DNA of 64,000 nt from contig CAKUJH010000003.1 of the NCBI GenBank assembly GCA_934661375.1, positions 96,087-160,086 of the forward strand, in the 5' to 3' direction. A model generated the notes under the pieces. It did not search any database. It was not told the origin of the DNA and saw only the letters and a program-made list of their open reading frames with translations. Positions 17,917 to 26,004 of the stretch are shown piece after piece; position 1 is the stretch's first letter; every line of letters begins with the position of its first letter. Position numbers and translations under genes: made by a program. The stretch is from an uncultured Victivallales bacterium (GTDB taxonomy: Bacteria; Verrucomicrobiota; Lentisphaeria; Victivallales; UBA1829).

Positions 17917-19623
17917 ATGCTGGATTCAGAAAGTCAAACGCTGTACGATATTCTGCTGACGGAAGGTCTTTGCACGGAAGATCAGCTGAAAGAAGCCGCG
18001 GAAGAACAGGAACGCAACGGCAAAACCTTCAAGGAAGTACTGATTGATTTCGGTCTGCTGGATGAACGGCAGATTCTGGAAGCAATCGGGAAAAACCTGA
18101 TTCTTGATGTGGTGAACCTGCCGGCGGAAATAACAGTCCCGCCGGAAGTCATCGCCATGATTCCCCCGGACACTGCGCGGATGCTCGGAGTCGTGCCGCT
18201 TTCCTATGACGGGACCACGCTCACGGTGGTGCTGCGTTCCCCGCTGAGTTATCAGGTGATCGACGAACTCCGGTTCATTGTCGGCACGGACGTGGTTCAG
18301 GTGCTGGCTCCGGAAGCGCAGGTGGACAAGGCGATCGAAAAATTTTACCCGGTCGATGTAACGGCATCCATGCAGGACATGCTGGACGAAATGTCCAAGG
18401 ATAAGTCCCTTCCGGAAGTTCCGGACGGGGAATATGACGCCACGGAAGATCTGGAAAAACATGCCAACGACGCCCCGATCATCAAATTTGTGGACGCCGT
18501 GATTTATCAGGCCATCAAGGACAAAGCCAGCGATATTCACTTTGAACCGTTTGAAAAGGAATTCAAGATCCGCTGCCGTGTGGACGGTGCGCTGTATGAG
18601 CTGCCGCCGCCGCCGAAAAACCTTGCCATTCCGGTCATCAGCCGCGTGAAGCTGATGAGCCAGATGAACATTTCCGAGCGGCGCAAACCGCAGGACGGTC
18701 GTATTCAGACCCGCGTCGGCAGCAAAGCAGTCGACCTGCGTGTATCCACTCTGCCGACACAGTTCGGCGAATCCTGCGTGCTTCGTGTGCTGGACCGTTC
18801 GGTGGTCAACCTCGACCTGGATGCACTCGGCATTGATGAAAACAATCTGGCAAAAATCCGCGACCTGATTCATCTGCCTAACGGAATTTTCGTGGTGACG
18901 GGTCCGACCGGTTCCGGCAAAACCACTACTCTGTATTCCGCGCTGAAGGAAATCAACACCGTGGAAGACAAGATTCTGACAGCGGAAGACCCGGTGGAAT
19001 ATGACTTGGAAGGCATCATTCAGCTGCCGATTCATGAAGGAATCGGCATGACCTTCGCCCGTGCGCTCCGTGCGTTTCTCCGTCAGGACCCCGATGTAAT
19101 CATGCTGGGGGAAATCCGCGACCTGGAATCCGCGCGCATGGCAATTGAGGCTTCGCTGACCGGACACTTTGTGTTCAGTACGCTGCATACCAACGACGCC
19201 GCCGGTACGGTTACCCGTTTCATTGATATGGGTGTGGAACCGTACCTGATCGCCAGTTCGCTGGTGGGCGTCATCGGACAGCGTCTGATCCGCCGGGTCT
19301 GCCCGAAATGCAAAACGCCGTTTGTTCCCACGGATGACGACCTCTGGCTGCTGGGATTGGAACGTTCGGAAATCGGCGACCGGAAATTTTACTACGGCAA
19401 AGGCTGCGACCACTGCAACAAAACCGGGTACAAAGGCCGGAAAGCCCTGACCGAAGTGCTGGTCATGAATCCGCAGATCAACGAACTGGTGATTCAGAAC
19501 ATGCCGACGGTGATGATTCGCGACAAAGCCCGCGAACAGGGAATGCGCACCATGCGCGAGGACGGCCTCCGCGCCATCCTCAACGGGGAAACAACGATGG
19601 AAGAAGTGTTGAAATATACGTAA
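17917..19623 (+). CDS. pilB: Type IV pilus / type II secretion assembly ATPase PilB/GspE (second, tandem copy)
   Basis: A 568-residue paralogue of the preceding gene with the same architecture: an N-terminal MshEN-type domain, then Walker A GPTGSGKTTTLYS, ILTAEDPVEYDLEG, IMLGEIRDLESA, FSTLHTNDAAGT and the tetra-Cys site CPKC...CDHC. Every catalytic motif is kept, so it should be active. The ATG at 17917 is preferred because GGGAG (17900-17904) is 12 bases upstream; an ATG at 17905 directly abuts that site. Two adjacent, diverged ATPases suggest two motors, or a mixed motor, sharing the single PilC that follows. Confidence 0.94.
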   Translation: MLDSESQTLYDILLTEGLCTEDQLKEAAEEQERNGKTFKEVLIDFGLLDERQILEAIGKNLILDVVNLPAEITVPPEVIAMIPPDTARMLGVVPLSYDGTTLTVVLRSPLSYQVIDELRFIVGTDVVQVLAPEAQVDKAIEKFYPVDVTASMQDMLDEMSKDKSLPEVPDGEYDATEDLEKHANDAPIIKFVDAVIYQAIKDKASDIHFEPFEKEFKIRCRVDGALYELPPPPKNLAIPVISRVKLMSQMNISERRKPQDGRIQTRVGSKAVDLRVSTLPTQFGESCVLRVLDRSVVNLDLDALGIDENNLAKIRDLIHLPNGIFVVTGPTGSGKTTTLYSALKEINTVEDKILTAEDPVEYDLEGIIQLPIHEGIGMTFARALRAFLRQDPDVIMLGEIRDLESARMAIEASLTGHFVFSTLHTNDAAGTVTRFIDMGVEPYLIASSLVGVIGQRLIRRVCPKCKTPFVPTDDDLWLLGLERSEIGDRKFYYGKGCDHCNKTGYKGRKALTEVLVMNPQINELVIQNMPTVMIRDKAREQGMRTMREDGLRAILNGETTMEEVLKYT

Positions 19624-19647
19624 TTGTCCGGAAAGGAGTTTTGAGCT

Positions 19648-20943
19648 ATGCCCAATTACATGTACACGGCAATGGACGCCAGCGGCAAGGAACAGAAAGG
19701 CCGGAAAGAGGCTGCTTCGGAGGAGGAAATTTCCATATTTCTGAAGAATCAGGGCTTGTTCCCCACTTCGATCAAACTTGCCGACAAGGCCGCCGCGAAG
19801 GCTGCTGCCGCAGCCAAAGCCGCAAAAGCCAAAGGCGGCGCGAATGCCAAAAAGAAAGCCGGCGGCGGACTCAATATGAATATCAGCCTGGGACCGTCGG
19901 TGATCAAAAGCAAGGATCTGACGATCCTGACCCGTCAGATGGCTATTCTGCTGGATGCAGGTCTGCCGCTGATCCGTTCGCTGAAAACCCTGTCCCGCCA
20001 GGCAAAAAACCCGATCGTCAAAAAAACACTGGACGAAACATCCGGGTCGGTCGAAGGCGGTTCCACTTTTTCGGAGGCGCTGGCGCAGCACCCGAAATCG
20101 TTCGATAAACTGTACCTGAACATGATCCGCGCCGGTGAAGCCGCCGGTAAACTGGAACTGATTCTGAACCGTCTGGCGACTTTCCGCGAAAAAGCCGCCA
20201 AGATTCAGGGCAAAGTCAAGTCCGCCATGGTGTACCCGTCCATCATCATCACGGTCGCCGTGCTGATCACTTCCGGACTGATGATTTTCATCGTGCCGAA
20301 GTTTGAAAAGACCTTCACCGAACTGCTGGAAGGCGACCCGCTGCCGGGGCTGACTCAGTTTGTCATGGGCATCAGTAAATTCATGATCAACAATGTGGCA
20401 TATATCATCCCCGGCATCATCGGGTTCATCATTGCCTTCAAACTGATTCTGAAAATTCCATTCCTGCGGTTTTACATTGACTGGGTCAAGTACAACATGC
20501 CGCTGATCGGACCGATTATTTCGCGTACGGCAATTTCCAAATTCGCCCGTACCCTGGGAACTCTGATGGGTTCCGGTGTGCCGATTCTGAACGCATTGAA
20601 CATCGTGAAGGAAACCTCCGGCAACGAAGTCGTGGCGCAGGCGGTGCAGAAAGTGTATGACGCGGTCAAGGAAGGCGAAGGCATGGCGGGTCCGCTTCAG
20701 GCAACCAAAATCTTCCCCGAAATGGTGATCAGTATGATTGAAGTCGGTGAAGAAACCGGTAAACTCCCTGAAATGCTGGACAAAATTGCCGACACCTACG
20801 ATGAAGAAGTCGACAACGCCGTGGCGGCTCTGACCTCCATGATTGAACCGATCATGATGGTCGGTCTGGCGGTGGTCATCGGCGGTATCGTTATCGCCAT
20901 GTTCATGCCGATGATTAAGATCATCGAAAAACTGGAATCCTGA
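19648..20943 (+). CDS. pilC: Type IV pilus / type II secretion inner-membrane platform protein PilC/GspF
   Basis: The integral inner-membrane protein on which PilB/GspE acts. It has 431 residues with an N-terminal cytoplasmic part starting MPNYMYTAMDASGKEQKG, a lysine/alanine-rich linker (about 46-75), then two T2SSF domains. Membrane segments are SIIITVAVLITSGLMIFIV (about 197), NVAYIIPGIIGFIIAFKLIL (about 252) and MIEPIMMVGLAVVIGGIVIA near the C-terminus. The Ala-rich linker is longer than usual. A GAAAGGAG ribosome site precedes the ATG. Its stop and the coaX start share one base (TGATG). Confidence 0.95.
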   Translation: MPNYMYTAMDASGKEQKGRKEAASEEEISIFLKNQGLFPTSIKLADKAAAKAAAAAKAAKAKGGANAKKKAGGGLNMNISLGPSVIKSKDLTILTRQMAILLDAGLPLIRSLKTLSRQAKNPIVKKTLDETSGSVEGGSTFSEALAQHPKSFDKLYLNMIRAGEAAGKLELILNRLATFREKAAKIQGKVKSAMVYPSIIITVAVLITSGLMIFIVPKFEKTFTELLEGDPLPGLTQFVMGISKFMINNVAYIIPGIIGFIIAFKLILKIPFLRFYIDWVKYNMPLIGPIISRTAISKFARTLGTLMGSGVPILNALNIVKETSGNEVVAQAVQKVYDAVKEGEGMAGPLQATKIFPEMVISMIEVGEETGKLPEMLDKIADTYDEEVDNAVAALTSMIEPIMMVGLAVVIGGIVIAMFMPMIKIIEKLES

Positions 20944-21668
20944 TGTCCCTTGAAAACATGCTCAGAATCCTGAATATCGGCAATACCCATGTTCAGGTCA
21001 TAGATTCAGATGGTGCGGAGTTTCTCCTGCGGGAAACACTCCCCACCAGCCGTTTTGATTCTCTGCCGGTGGAACTGTTCAACTGTCCGCTGGCGGTTTC
21101 TTCCGTCGTACCCACGTTGACTGAAAAAATGAAACAGCGCGGTGCATTCGTGATCTCTTCCCGGCAGCCGCTGCCGTTCCGGGTATCGGGGCTGGACATC
21201 TCCACTGTCGGCGCAGACCGGCTTGCCAATGCCGCGGCTCTGCTGGACGGTCCGCTGCCCGCGCTGGCGGTTGATTTCGGAACCGCGGTTACCTTTGAAT
21301 ATGTAACAGCCGAAGGCGAATTCGCCGGCGGAGCCATTCTGCCGGGACGCATGCTCCTGCGCAAAGCACTGCATGACTATACGGCGCAGCTGCCGCTGAT
21401 CCCGCTGCATGAGGAAACGGCGGAAATTCCCGGCAGGAACACGGCGGACGCCATGCGGATCGGCACGGACAACGCATCTCTGGGCGCGGTGCGGGAGCTG
21501 ATCCGGGAATGGCGCGGACTCTGCGGTTCATCTGTCCTGCGGGTAACGGCCTGCGGCGGCGACCGGCACTTTTTTCTGAAACATCTGGACGGGCTGACGG
21601 ACGGCGGTGATTTTTTCACCATCCGCGGGATCCGCCGGCTCTGGGAGCATTCACATCATGCGGGTTAA
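20943..21668 (+). CDS. coaX: Type III pantothenate kinase
   Basis: Phosphorylates pantothenate as the first step of coenzyme A synthesis. The 241-residue protein has the ASKHA-fold signatures of CoaX: the phosphate-1 loop LNIGNTHVQV near residue 10, GADRLANAAA (about 80-90, containing the catalytic Asp region), VDFGTAVTFEYV, and GGAILPGRMLL. In the first loop the usual DxGNT Asp is Asn, while GNT itself is kept; whether activity is altered cannot be judged. Translation is coupled to pilC through TGATG. A start at the internal Met (20958) is possible. Confidence 0.88.
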   Translation: MSLENMLRILNIGNTHVQVIDSDGAEFLLRETLPTSRFDSLPVELFNCPLAVSSVVPTLTEKMKQRGAFVISSRQPLPFRVSGLDISTVGADRLANAAALLDGPLPALAVDFGTAVTFEYVTAEGEFAGGAILPGRMLLRKALHDYTAQLPLIPLHEETAEIPGRNTADAMRIGTDNASLGAVRELIREWRGLCGSSVLRVTACGGDRHFFLKHLDGLTDGGDFFTIRGIRRLWEHSHHAG

Positions 21669-22329
21669 GATTTGCGGAATCCGGAACGAACGTGAACTGG
21701 AATGTGCCGTGGCGGCAGGAGCGGATGCTGTCGGATTTCTGGTTGGACAGCGTCATCCGTCGCCGCATTTCATTCTGCCGGAACATGCCCGGCGGCTGGC
21801 TTCACAGCTGCCGCCGTTCATCACACCGGTACTGGTTACGCATCTGACGGAACCCGCCGAGATTCTTCAGCTGGCGGACAGTACTTCGATCACCACAATC
21901 CAGCTGCATGGAGGAAGCCGTCCGGAACAGATTCTGCCGCTGCGGAAACGTCTGGAAGGTGCCGGAAAACTGATTTTTGCCGTGCATATCGGAGTTCTGC
22001 CGGAAGAAGTGTCGGCTGCCGCCGCACCGTATGAGGATCTGGTGGATGCGTTTCTGCTGGACAGCTATGACGCTGTTACGGGGAAAGTCGGCGGAACCGG
22101 CAAGACGCACAACTGGAAACTCAGCGCCCGTTTTGCGGAAACGACCCGGCGTCCGGTCATTCTTGCCGGCGGGCTGAATCCCGATAATGTGACACGCGCC
22201 ATTCAGACGGTTCATCCGTTTGCCGTGGATGCCAATACTGCGCTGCGTCCGTTCGGAGAACTGGACCGGAAAACCGCCGCGGCTTTTGTCCGGAACGCGC
22301 ATCTCTGTGCGGAGCCGGATATTCCATAA
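21658..22329 (+). CDS. trpF: Phosphoribosylanthranilate isomerase (TrpF), divergent C-terminus
   Basis: An Amadori isomerase of tryptophan synthesis, 223 residues, (beta/alpha)8 barrel. The catalytic pair is present: C6 in KICGI and D135 in AFLLDSYD. Other family segments are TIQLHGG (79-85), GKVGGTGKTHNW and ILAGGLNPDNV. The last barrel segment reads VDANTALRPFGELDRK instead of the usual VDVSSGVE...KD, so the phosphate-binding end is altered. It overlaps coaX by 11 bases and has a GGGAG ribosome site inside that gene. No other trp gene is in the window. Confidence 0.85.
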   Translation: MRVKICGIRNERELECAVAAGADAVGFLVGQRHPSPHFILPEHARRLASQLPPFITPVLVTHLTEPAEILQLADSTSITTIQLHGGSRPEQILPLRKRLEGAGKLIFAVHIGVLPEEVSAAAAPYEDLVDAFLLDSYDAVTGKVGGTGKTHNWKLSARFAETTRRPVILAGGLNPDNVTRAIQTVHPFAVDANTALRPFGELDRKTAAAFVRNAHLCAEPDIP

Positions 22330-22351
22330 AACAGAACCCGGAGGTTGAAAG

Positions 22352-22633
22352 ATGGACATCGTTGTTGTTGACGGAATTGAAATGAAGGCTTATACTATTC
22401 CTACACCGCATACGGTGATTCTGGTCATCCGCGCGGCAAAAGGGCTGCTCGGATGCGGTTACATCAGCCTTGCTCCAGCGGAAAAACTGCATGATGCGCT
22501 GGCAATTGTTACCGGGGTGAGTTCCTATGATGATATGCTTGCCGCGGAAATCCGTCAGGTTTCCGGAGCTGCCCGCGAACTGGGAATCGTTCCCGGCATG
22601 ACCGGCAAAGAAGCCCTGTTGAAACTTTCCTGA
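22352..22633 (+). CDS. DUF1805 (YunC-like) small protein
   Basis: A 93-residue cytoplasmic protein matching the DUF1805/YunC family: KGLLGCGYISLAPAEKL, then IVTGVSSYDDML and the closing LGIVPGMTGKEALLKL. The family has a solved fold but no assigned biochemical function. The start has a good GGAGG site 22 bases after trpF. It is the last gene of the pilB-pilB-pilC-coaX-trpF run, which ends at the hairpin at 22652-22694. Confidence 0.85.
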   Translation: MDIVVVDGIEMKAYTIPTPHTVILVIRAAKGLLGCGYISLAPAEKLHDALAIVTGVSSYDDMLAAEIRQVSGAARELGIVPGMTGKEALLKLS

Positions 22634-22651
22634 TCCCGCACAAACAATAAA

Positions 22652-22694
22652 AAACGGCATGGATGCAGAATTTTGATTTCTGTCCATGCCGTTT
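22652..22694. terminator. Bidirectional terminator hairpin between the pil operon and metY
   Basis: AAACGGCATGGA (22652-22663) pairs perfectly with TCCATGCCGTTT (22683-22694), and CAGAA/TTCTG extends the stem inside. An A-run on the left and a T-rich stretch on the right serve both convergent operons. Confidence 0.85.
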
Positions 22695-22710
22695 CTGTTT
22701 TTCAGGACGG

Positions 22711-23982
22711 TCAGATCAGTTTCAGCGCATTGTCCAGCGCACCGATGATGTCATCAATGTTTTCCAGTCCGATGGAGAGCCGGATCAGTTCCGGAGGCAG
22801 TCCTGCCTTGATCTGATCTTCCGCGCTCAGCTGGGAATGTGTCGTACTGGCAGGATGGATGATCAGACTTTTCGCGTCGCCGACATTGGCGATGATCGTG
22901 AACAGATCCACATTGTCCACCAGGTGCTGTGCTTCTTTTGCGCCGCCCCTGATGCCGAAAACGACCATTCCGTTGGCGCCGTTGGGAAGATACTTTTTCG
23001 CCAGTTCGTTGAAGCCGGGATACTTCACCCAGGCGACCTTCGGATGATTTTTCAGGAAATTCGCCACAGCCAGACCGTTTTCGCTGTGCCGGGCAGTACG
23101 CAGCGGAAGGGATTCCAGCCCCTGCAGGAAAATCCACGCCGCATCCGGCGCAAGAGTCGGTCCCTGATTACGCAGTCCGACCGTGCGCAGACGCAGGATG
23201 AATGCCAGACTGTTGTTCTCGCCCAGATCGTGCGCGAAGCGCAGTCCGTGATACCCGCGGTCCGGCTCATTGTAAAGAGCGAATTTTGGGTCGGACCAGT
23301 CGAAAGTGCCGGCATCGATTATAGCTCCGCCGATGGCAGTTCCGTGTCCGCCGATCCACTTGGAGAGCGAATGAATCACGATATTGGCGCCGTGTTCGAT
23401 CGGACGCAGCAAAGTCGGCGGCGTGAATGTGGAGTCCACGATCAGCGGCAGATGATGTTTCCGGGCAATTGCGGCATATCCTTCGATATCGGCAATATCC
23501 AGTCCCGGATTGCCGACGGATTCAATGTAGATGGCGCGGGTTCGTTCGTTGATGGCGGCTTCGACGGCAGGAAAATCGTTGAGATTGGTGAAATTGACTT
23601 TGATTCCCTGCTGCGGCAGAATGGCGTCGAACTGCGTGTAGGTTCCGCCGTAGAGATTGTTGGCGGAAACAATTTCATCGTCCTGCCGGGCAATATTGGT
23701 GATGGTGAAATAAATGGCTGCGGTGCCGGAGGAAAGAGCCAGCGCGGCTTTTCCGCCTTCCAGCGCGGCAAGACGTTTTTCCAGGACGTCTTCCGTCGGG
23801 TTCATGAGCCGGGCGTAAATGTTTCCGGATTCGCGCAGTCCGAACAGATCCGCACCGTGCTGCGAACTGCGGAACGCGTATGCCGTAGTCCGGTAAACCG
23901 GAACGGCACGGGAAAGAGTGGTCGGGTCCGGAACCTGTCCGGCGTGAATAGCGAGTGTTTCGATATGATAATTCTTGCTCAT
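22711..23982 (-). CDS. metY: O-acetylhomoserine sulfhydrylase (MetY)
   Basis: A PLP enzyme making homocysteine from O-acetylhomoserine and sulfide. The 423-residue length and the order of motifs fit MetY: ETLAIHAGQ at the N-terminus, SSGTAAIYFTI, LYGGTYTQF, ESVGNPGLDIAD, the PLP-Asp in IVDSTFTPP, and the Schiff-base Lys in HSLSKWIGGHG. An AGGAG ribosome site precedes the start. It is single-gene, with its own promoter about 235 bases upstream and a long structured leader, so expression is probably tuned to methionine or sulfur status. Its substrate would come from metX at 46.3 kb. Confidence 0.95.
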   Translation of the reverse strand: MSKNYHIETLAIHAGQVPDPTTLSRAVPVYRTTAYAFRSSQHGADLFGLRESGNIYARLMNPTEDVLEKRLAALEGGKAALALSSGTAAIYFTITNIARQDDEIVSANNLYGGTYTQFDAILPQQGIKVNFTNLNDFPAVEAAINERTRAIYIESVGNPGLDIADIEGYAAIARKHHLPLIVDSTFTPPTLLRPIEHGANIVIHSLSKWIGGHGTAIGGAIIDAGTFDWSDPKFALYNEPDRGYHGLRFAHDLGENNSLAFILRLRTVGLRNQGPTLAPDAAWIFLQGLESLPLRTARHSENGLAVANFLKNHPKVAWVKYPGFNELAKKYLPNGANGMVVFGIRGGAKEAQHLVDNVDLFTIIANVGDAKSLIIHPASTTHSQLSAEDQIKAGLPPELIRLSIGLENIDDIIGALDNALKLI

Positions 23983-24216
23983 AGAGAGTGTCTCCTGTTT
24001 TTTATTTTCTGTTCTGCTGTTCTGTATTTTGTGATCTCCGGGTCAGCGGCGGCACATTCGATGAACCATTCCGGCTGAACCTGTTTCCCGGAGACGCGGG
24101 CGGCGAAACGCATCCTTCATCATTTTTTCTTTTCGCACTCCTTATCTCTACTTTTTTAATCGTGTTTATTGCTCAAAAAAAGAACCATTTGCATGGTTTT
24201 CCTGTTCAATGCAGTC
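23983..24216 (-). promoter_or_regulatory. Long structured 5' leader of metY (candidate cis-regulatory RNA)
   Basis: About 230 bases lie between the metY promoter and its start, with no homologous gene. On the minus strand, AACCAT/ATGGTT followed by a 7-T run (about 24175-24197) resembles an early attenuator. Farther down, 24087-24094 pairs with 24035-24042 (8 bp, CCCGGAGA/TCTCCGGG on the plus strand), and an alternative helix uses 24071-24081 with 24041-24049. The two helices share the GG at 24041-24042. No SAM-I, SAM-II, cobalamin or THF consensus was recognised. Confidence 0.5.
24043..24123 (-). CDS. Possible Met-rich leader peptide upstream of metY
   Basis: A 26-codon frame inside the leader starts with two ATGs (24123 and 24120) and ends in TGA at 24043. 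It has Met at positions 1, 2, 19 and 23 and Cys at 24, followed by two Arg. An AAGGAG (24138-24143) sits 14 bases upstream, longer than ideal. The frame covers the alternative helices of the leader, as a translation-sensing attenuator would. It could also be chance; nothing but position and composition supports it. Confidence 0.25.
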   Translation of the reverse strand: MMKDAFRRPRLRETGSAGMVHRMCRR

Positions 24217-24244
24217 AATATACATCGGAAAAATCAAAAGTCAA
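24217..24244 (-). promoter_or_regulatory. Promoter of metY
   Basis: On the minus strand TTGACT (24244-24239) and TATATT (24222-24217) are separated by 16 bases, a near-consensus promoter placing the transcript start about 228 bases before the metY ATG. Confidence 0.65.
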
Positions 24245-24316
24245 GAGCAAAAGATGATTATCTTAGTAGATTTTTCAATATTTTCCTGTTCCTGCCGTTT
24301 TTTTGCTGAAATGCGC

Positions 24317-24344
24317 TTTATTTTCCGCGGCATGATGTTATATT
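24317..24344 (+). promoter_or_regulatory. Putative promoter of the lipoprotein gene
   Basis: TTTATT (24317-24322) and TATATT (24339-24344) with a 16-base spacer, about 44 bases before the start codon. The -35 element is weak. Confidence 0.4.
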
Positions 24345-24387
24345 ATATGCCTGTATTTCCATAAAAAACAGCAAAGGATGAAAGACC

Positions 24388-25005
24388 ATGAAAAAAGCAT
24401 TTCTCTTCGCCGCCGCTGCCGTAACGCTCCTGATTGCAGGGTGTTCTTCGCCGCGGGTAACTGACACGAAGCGTTCCGCCGTGGAACAGTATCTGCTCGC
24501 CGTTACCATTGAACGCCTGAGCGCCCATGCCGGACTGGAAAAATATGCCGGCAAAAAAGTTTATTTCGATTACAGCTATCTGGTCACTCAGGATGACAAA
24601 CAGTATCTGCAGGGACGTCTGGAAATGATCATGGCGCGGGCGAACAGCGTTGTGGTTGCGAAACAGGCGGACGCCGACATCATGATACAGCCGCTGTGCG
24701 GAGTTCTTGCCACCGATTACGACACCATCCTGCTGGGTACTCCGGCTCTGCCGGTTCCGGTTCCGCAGACCGACCTGAGCATTGTCATTCCGGAAATCCC
24801 GATTTTCAAACTTTACAACCGCCGCGCCTACGGTCGCATGGCATTCAATATTTTCGACGCCAAGACCCGCAAACCGCTGGACACCATTCCGATGATCAAT
24901 GCCAGCACATATTTCAAGAACTGGATTATCCTGCTGATCCCGTTCAAAACCTACAATTTCAACATGCGGGACACCAAAGATACGGATATCATTTTCGATC
25001 TTTGA
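24388..25005 (+). CDS. Predicted lipoprotein, DUF6655-like
   Basis: A 205-residue protein with a lipoprotein signal peptide: MKKAFLF, a hydrophobic stretch, then lipobox LIAGC with the lipidated Cys at 19. The mature part begins with TDTKRSAVEQYLLAVTIERL, a pattern I associate with DUF6655-type lipoproteins of PVC bacteria; that assignment is from memory and not certain. No catalytic motif is visible. It has its own weak promoter and a strong terminator at 25024-25063, so it is a single-gene unit. Confidence 0.7.
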   Translation: MKKAFLFAAAAVTLLIAGCSSPRVTDTKRSAVEQYLLAVTIERLSAHAGLEKYAGKKVYFDYSYLVTQDDKQYLQGRLEMIMARANSVVVAKQADADIMIQPLCGVLATDYDTILLGTPALPVPVPQTDLSIVIPEIPIFKLYNRRAYGRMAFNIFDAKTRKPLDTIPMINASTYFKNWIILLIPFKTYNFNMRDTKDTDIIFDL

Positions 25006-25023
25006 GTCCGAAGCAAAATCAGG

Positions 25024-25063
25024 AACACCGGTCCCGTCTATACGCGCCGCCGGTGTTTTTTTT
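25024..25063 (+). terminator. Intrinsic terminator after the lipoprotein gene
   Basis: AACACCGG (25024-25031) pairs with CCGGTGTT (25050-25057), and the T-run extends to 25063. Confidence 0.85.
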
Positions 25064-25095
25064 GACAGAAAGCCGGCATTTCTTGTTTTCTGCGG

Positions 25096-25123
25096 TTGAA
25101 TGCGCGGAAAACCGTGATAGATT
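25096..25123 (+). promoter_or_regulatory. Putative promoter of lpxA
   Basis: TTGAAT (25096-25101) and TAGATT (25118-25123) with a 16-base spacer, 37 bases before the lpxA ATG. Confidence 0.45.
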
Positions 25124-25159
25124 ATGCTGAATGTTTTTACACAGAAAGGAGTCTGTACT

Positions 25160-25984
25160 ATGGCGATACATCCTACCGCAATCGTTTCTCCGAACGCGGT
25201 GATCGGGAAAAATGTGGAAATCGGACCGTATACGGTGATCGAAGACGATGTCCGGATCGGAGACGACTGCTGCATTGACGCCCATGTCAAGATCGGGCAG
25301 TACACAACCATCGGTCCCCGCTGCCGCATTTATTACGGCACCTTCATCGGCGAACCGCAGGACCACCGTTTTTACCGGGGGATCCAGTCTTATGTCGATA
25401 TCGGTTCCGACACCGTGATTAGGGAATACGTTACGATTCACCGTCCGCCGTTTGAATTTCTCAAAACCGTGATCGGCAACAATGTCCTGCTGATGGCATT
25501 CGTCCACATCGCGCATGACTGCGTGATCCAGGACAACGTCACCATCGCCAACAACACCGCCGTTTCCGGTCATGTCCAGATCGGACGCGGAGCCGTGATG
25601 AGCGGTTTTGCGCTGGTCCACCAGTTCAGCCGGATCGGAGCGCTGGCCATGATCGGCGCGAAAGGCATGCTGGTGCAGGACGTTCCCCCGTTCTGCATGC
25701 TTCAGGACAACTTCATCACCGGTCCCAACACCATCGGGCTGCGCCGCGCGGGAATGAACAACGAGAGCCGTCTGGCGATCCGCCATGCGATCCGCACGTT
25801 CTTCTTCGAAGGGCTCAATGCGAAAAACGCGCTGGAAGAAATCGAACGCGGCAGGATGACCCCGGAAGTACAGCTGTTCGTCAGCTTCATCAAGGAATCC
25901 CACCGCGGCATCATGCCGGGCAATCCGAAGTTCGTCGGCATTTCCGATGAACAGCGGGACTCCATGGCGGTTCAGGCTCACTGA
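25160..25984 (+). CDS. lpxA: Acyl-[ACP]-UDP-N-acetylglucosamine O-acyltransferase (LpxA)
   Basis: Catalyses the first step of lipid A synthesis in the cytoplasm. The 274-residue protein opens with the left-handed beta-helix hexapeptide repeats (IVSPNAVIGKNVEIGPYTVIE and on), keeps the catalytic His in MAFVHIAHDC (H119, equivalent to E. coli H125), and ends with the helical domain containing NTIGLRRAGMNNESR. The start was set at 25160 because AAAGGAG lies before it and homology begins there; an upstream in-frame start at 25124 covers the promoter's end. It stands alone, away from lpxD, fabZ and lpxB, which are its usual neighbours. Confidence 0.93.
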   Translation: MAIHPTAIVSPNAVIGKNVEIGPYTVIEDDVRIGDDCCIDAHVKIGQYTTIGPRCRIYYGTFIGEPQDHRFYRGIQSYVDIGSDTVIREYVTIHRPPFEFLKTVIGNNVLLMAFVHIAHDCVIQDNVTIANNTAVSGHVQIGRGAVMSGFALVHQFSRIGALAMIGAKGMLVQDVPPFCMLQDNFITGPNTIGLRRAGMNNESRLAIRHAIRTFFFEGLNAKNALEEIERGRMTPEVQLFVSFIKESHRGIMPGNPKFVGISDEQRDSMAVQAH

Positions 25985-26004
25985 ACCGGGGCCTTTTCCG
26001 GAAA

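Noticed and set aside
17926..20091. 721-codon minus-strand frame opposite pilB2 and pilC
   Set aside because: The plus strand encodes intact PilB and PilC; the antisense product is His/Arg-rich with no recognisable motif.
22663..24078. 471-codon plus-strand frame opposite metY
   Set aside because: metY is unambiguous on the minus strand, and this frame has no ribosome site or family features.
23983..24216. Known SAM-I, SAM-II, cobalamin or THF riboswitch before metY
   Set aside because: I compared the remembered core motifs by eye and none fits; only a covariance search can exclude a divergent member.
23988..24257. 89-codon plus-strand frame over the metY leader
   Set aside because: It runs across the minus-strand promoter and leader hairpins and has no ribosome site; the structure is better explained as RNA.
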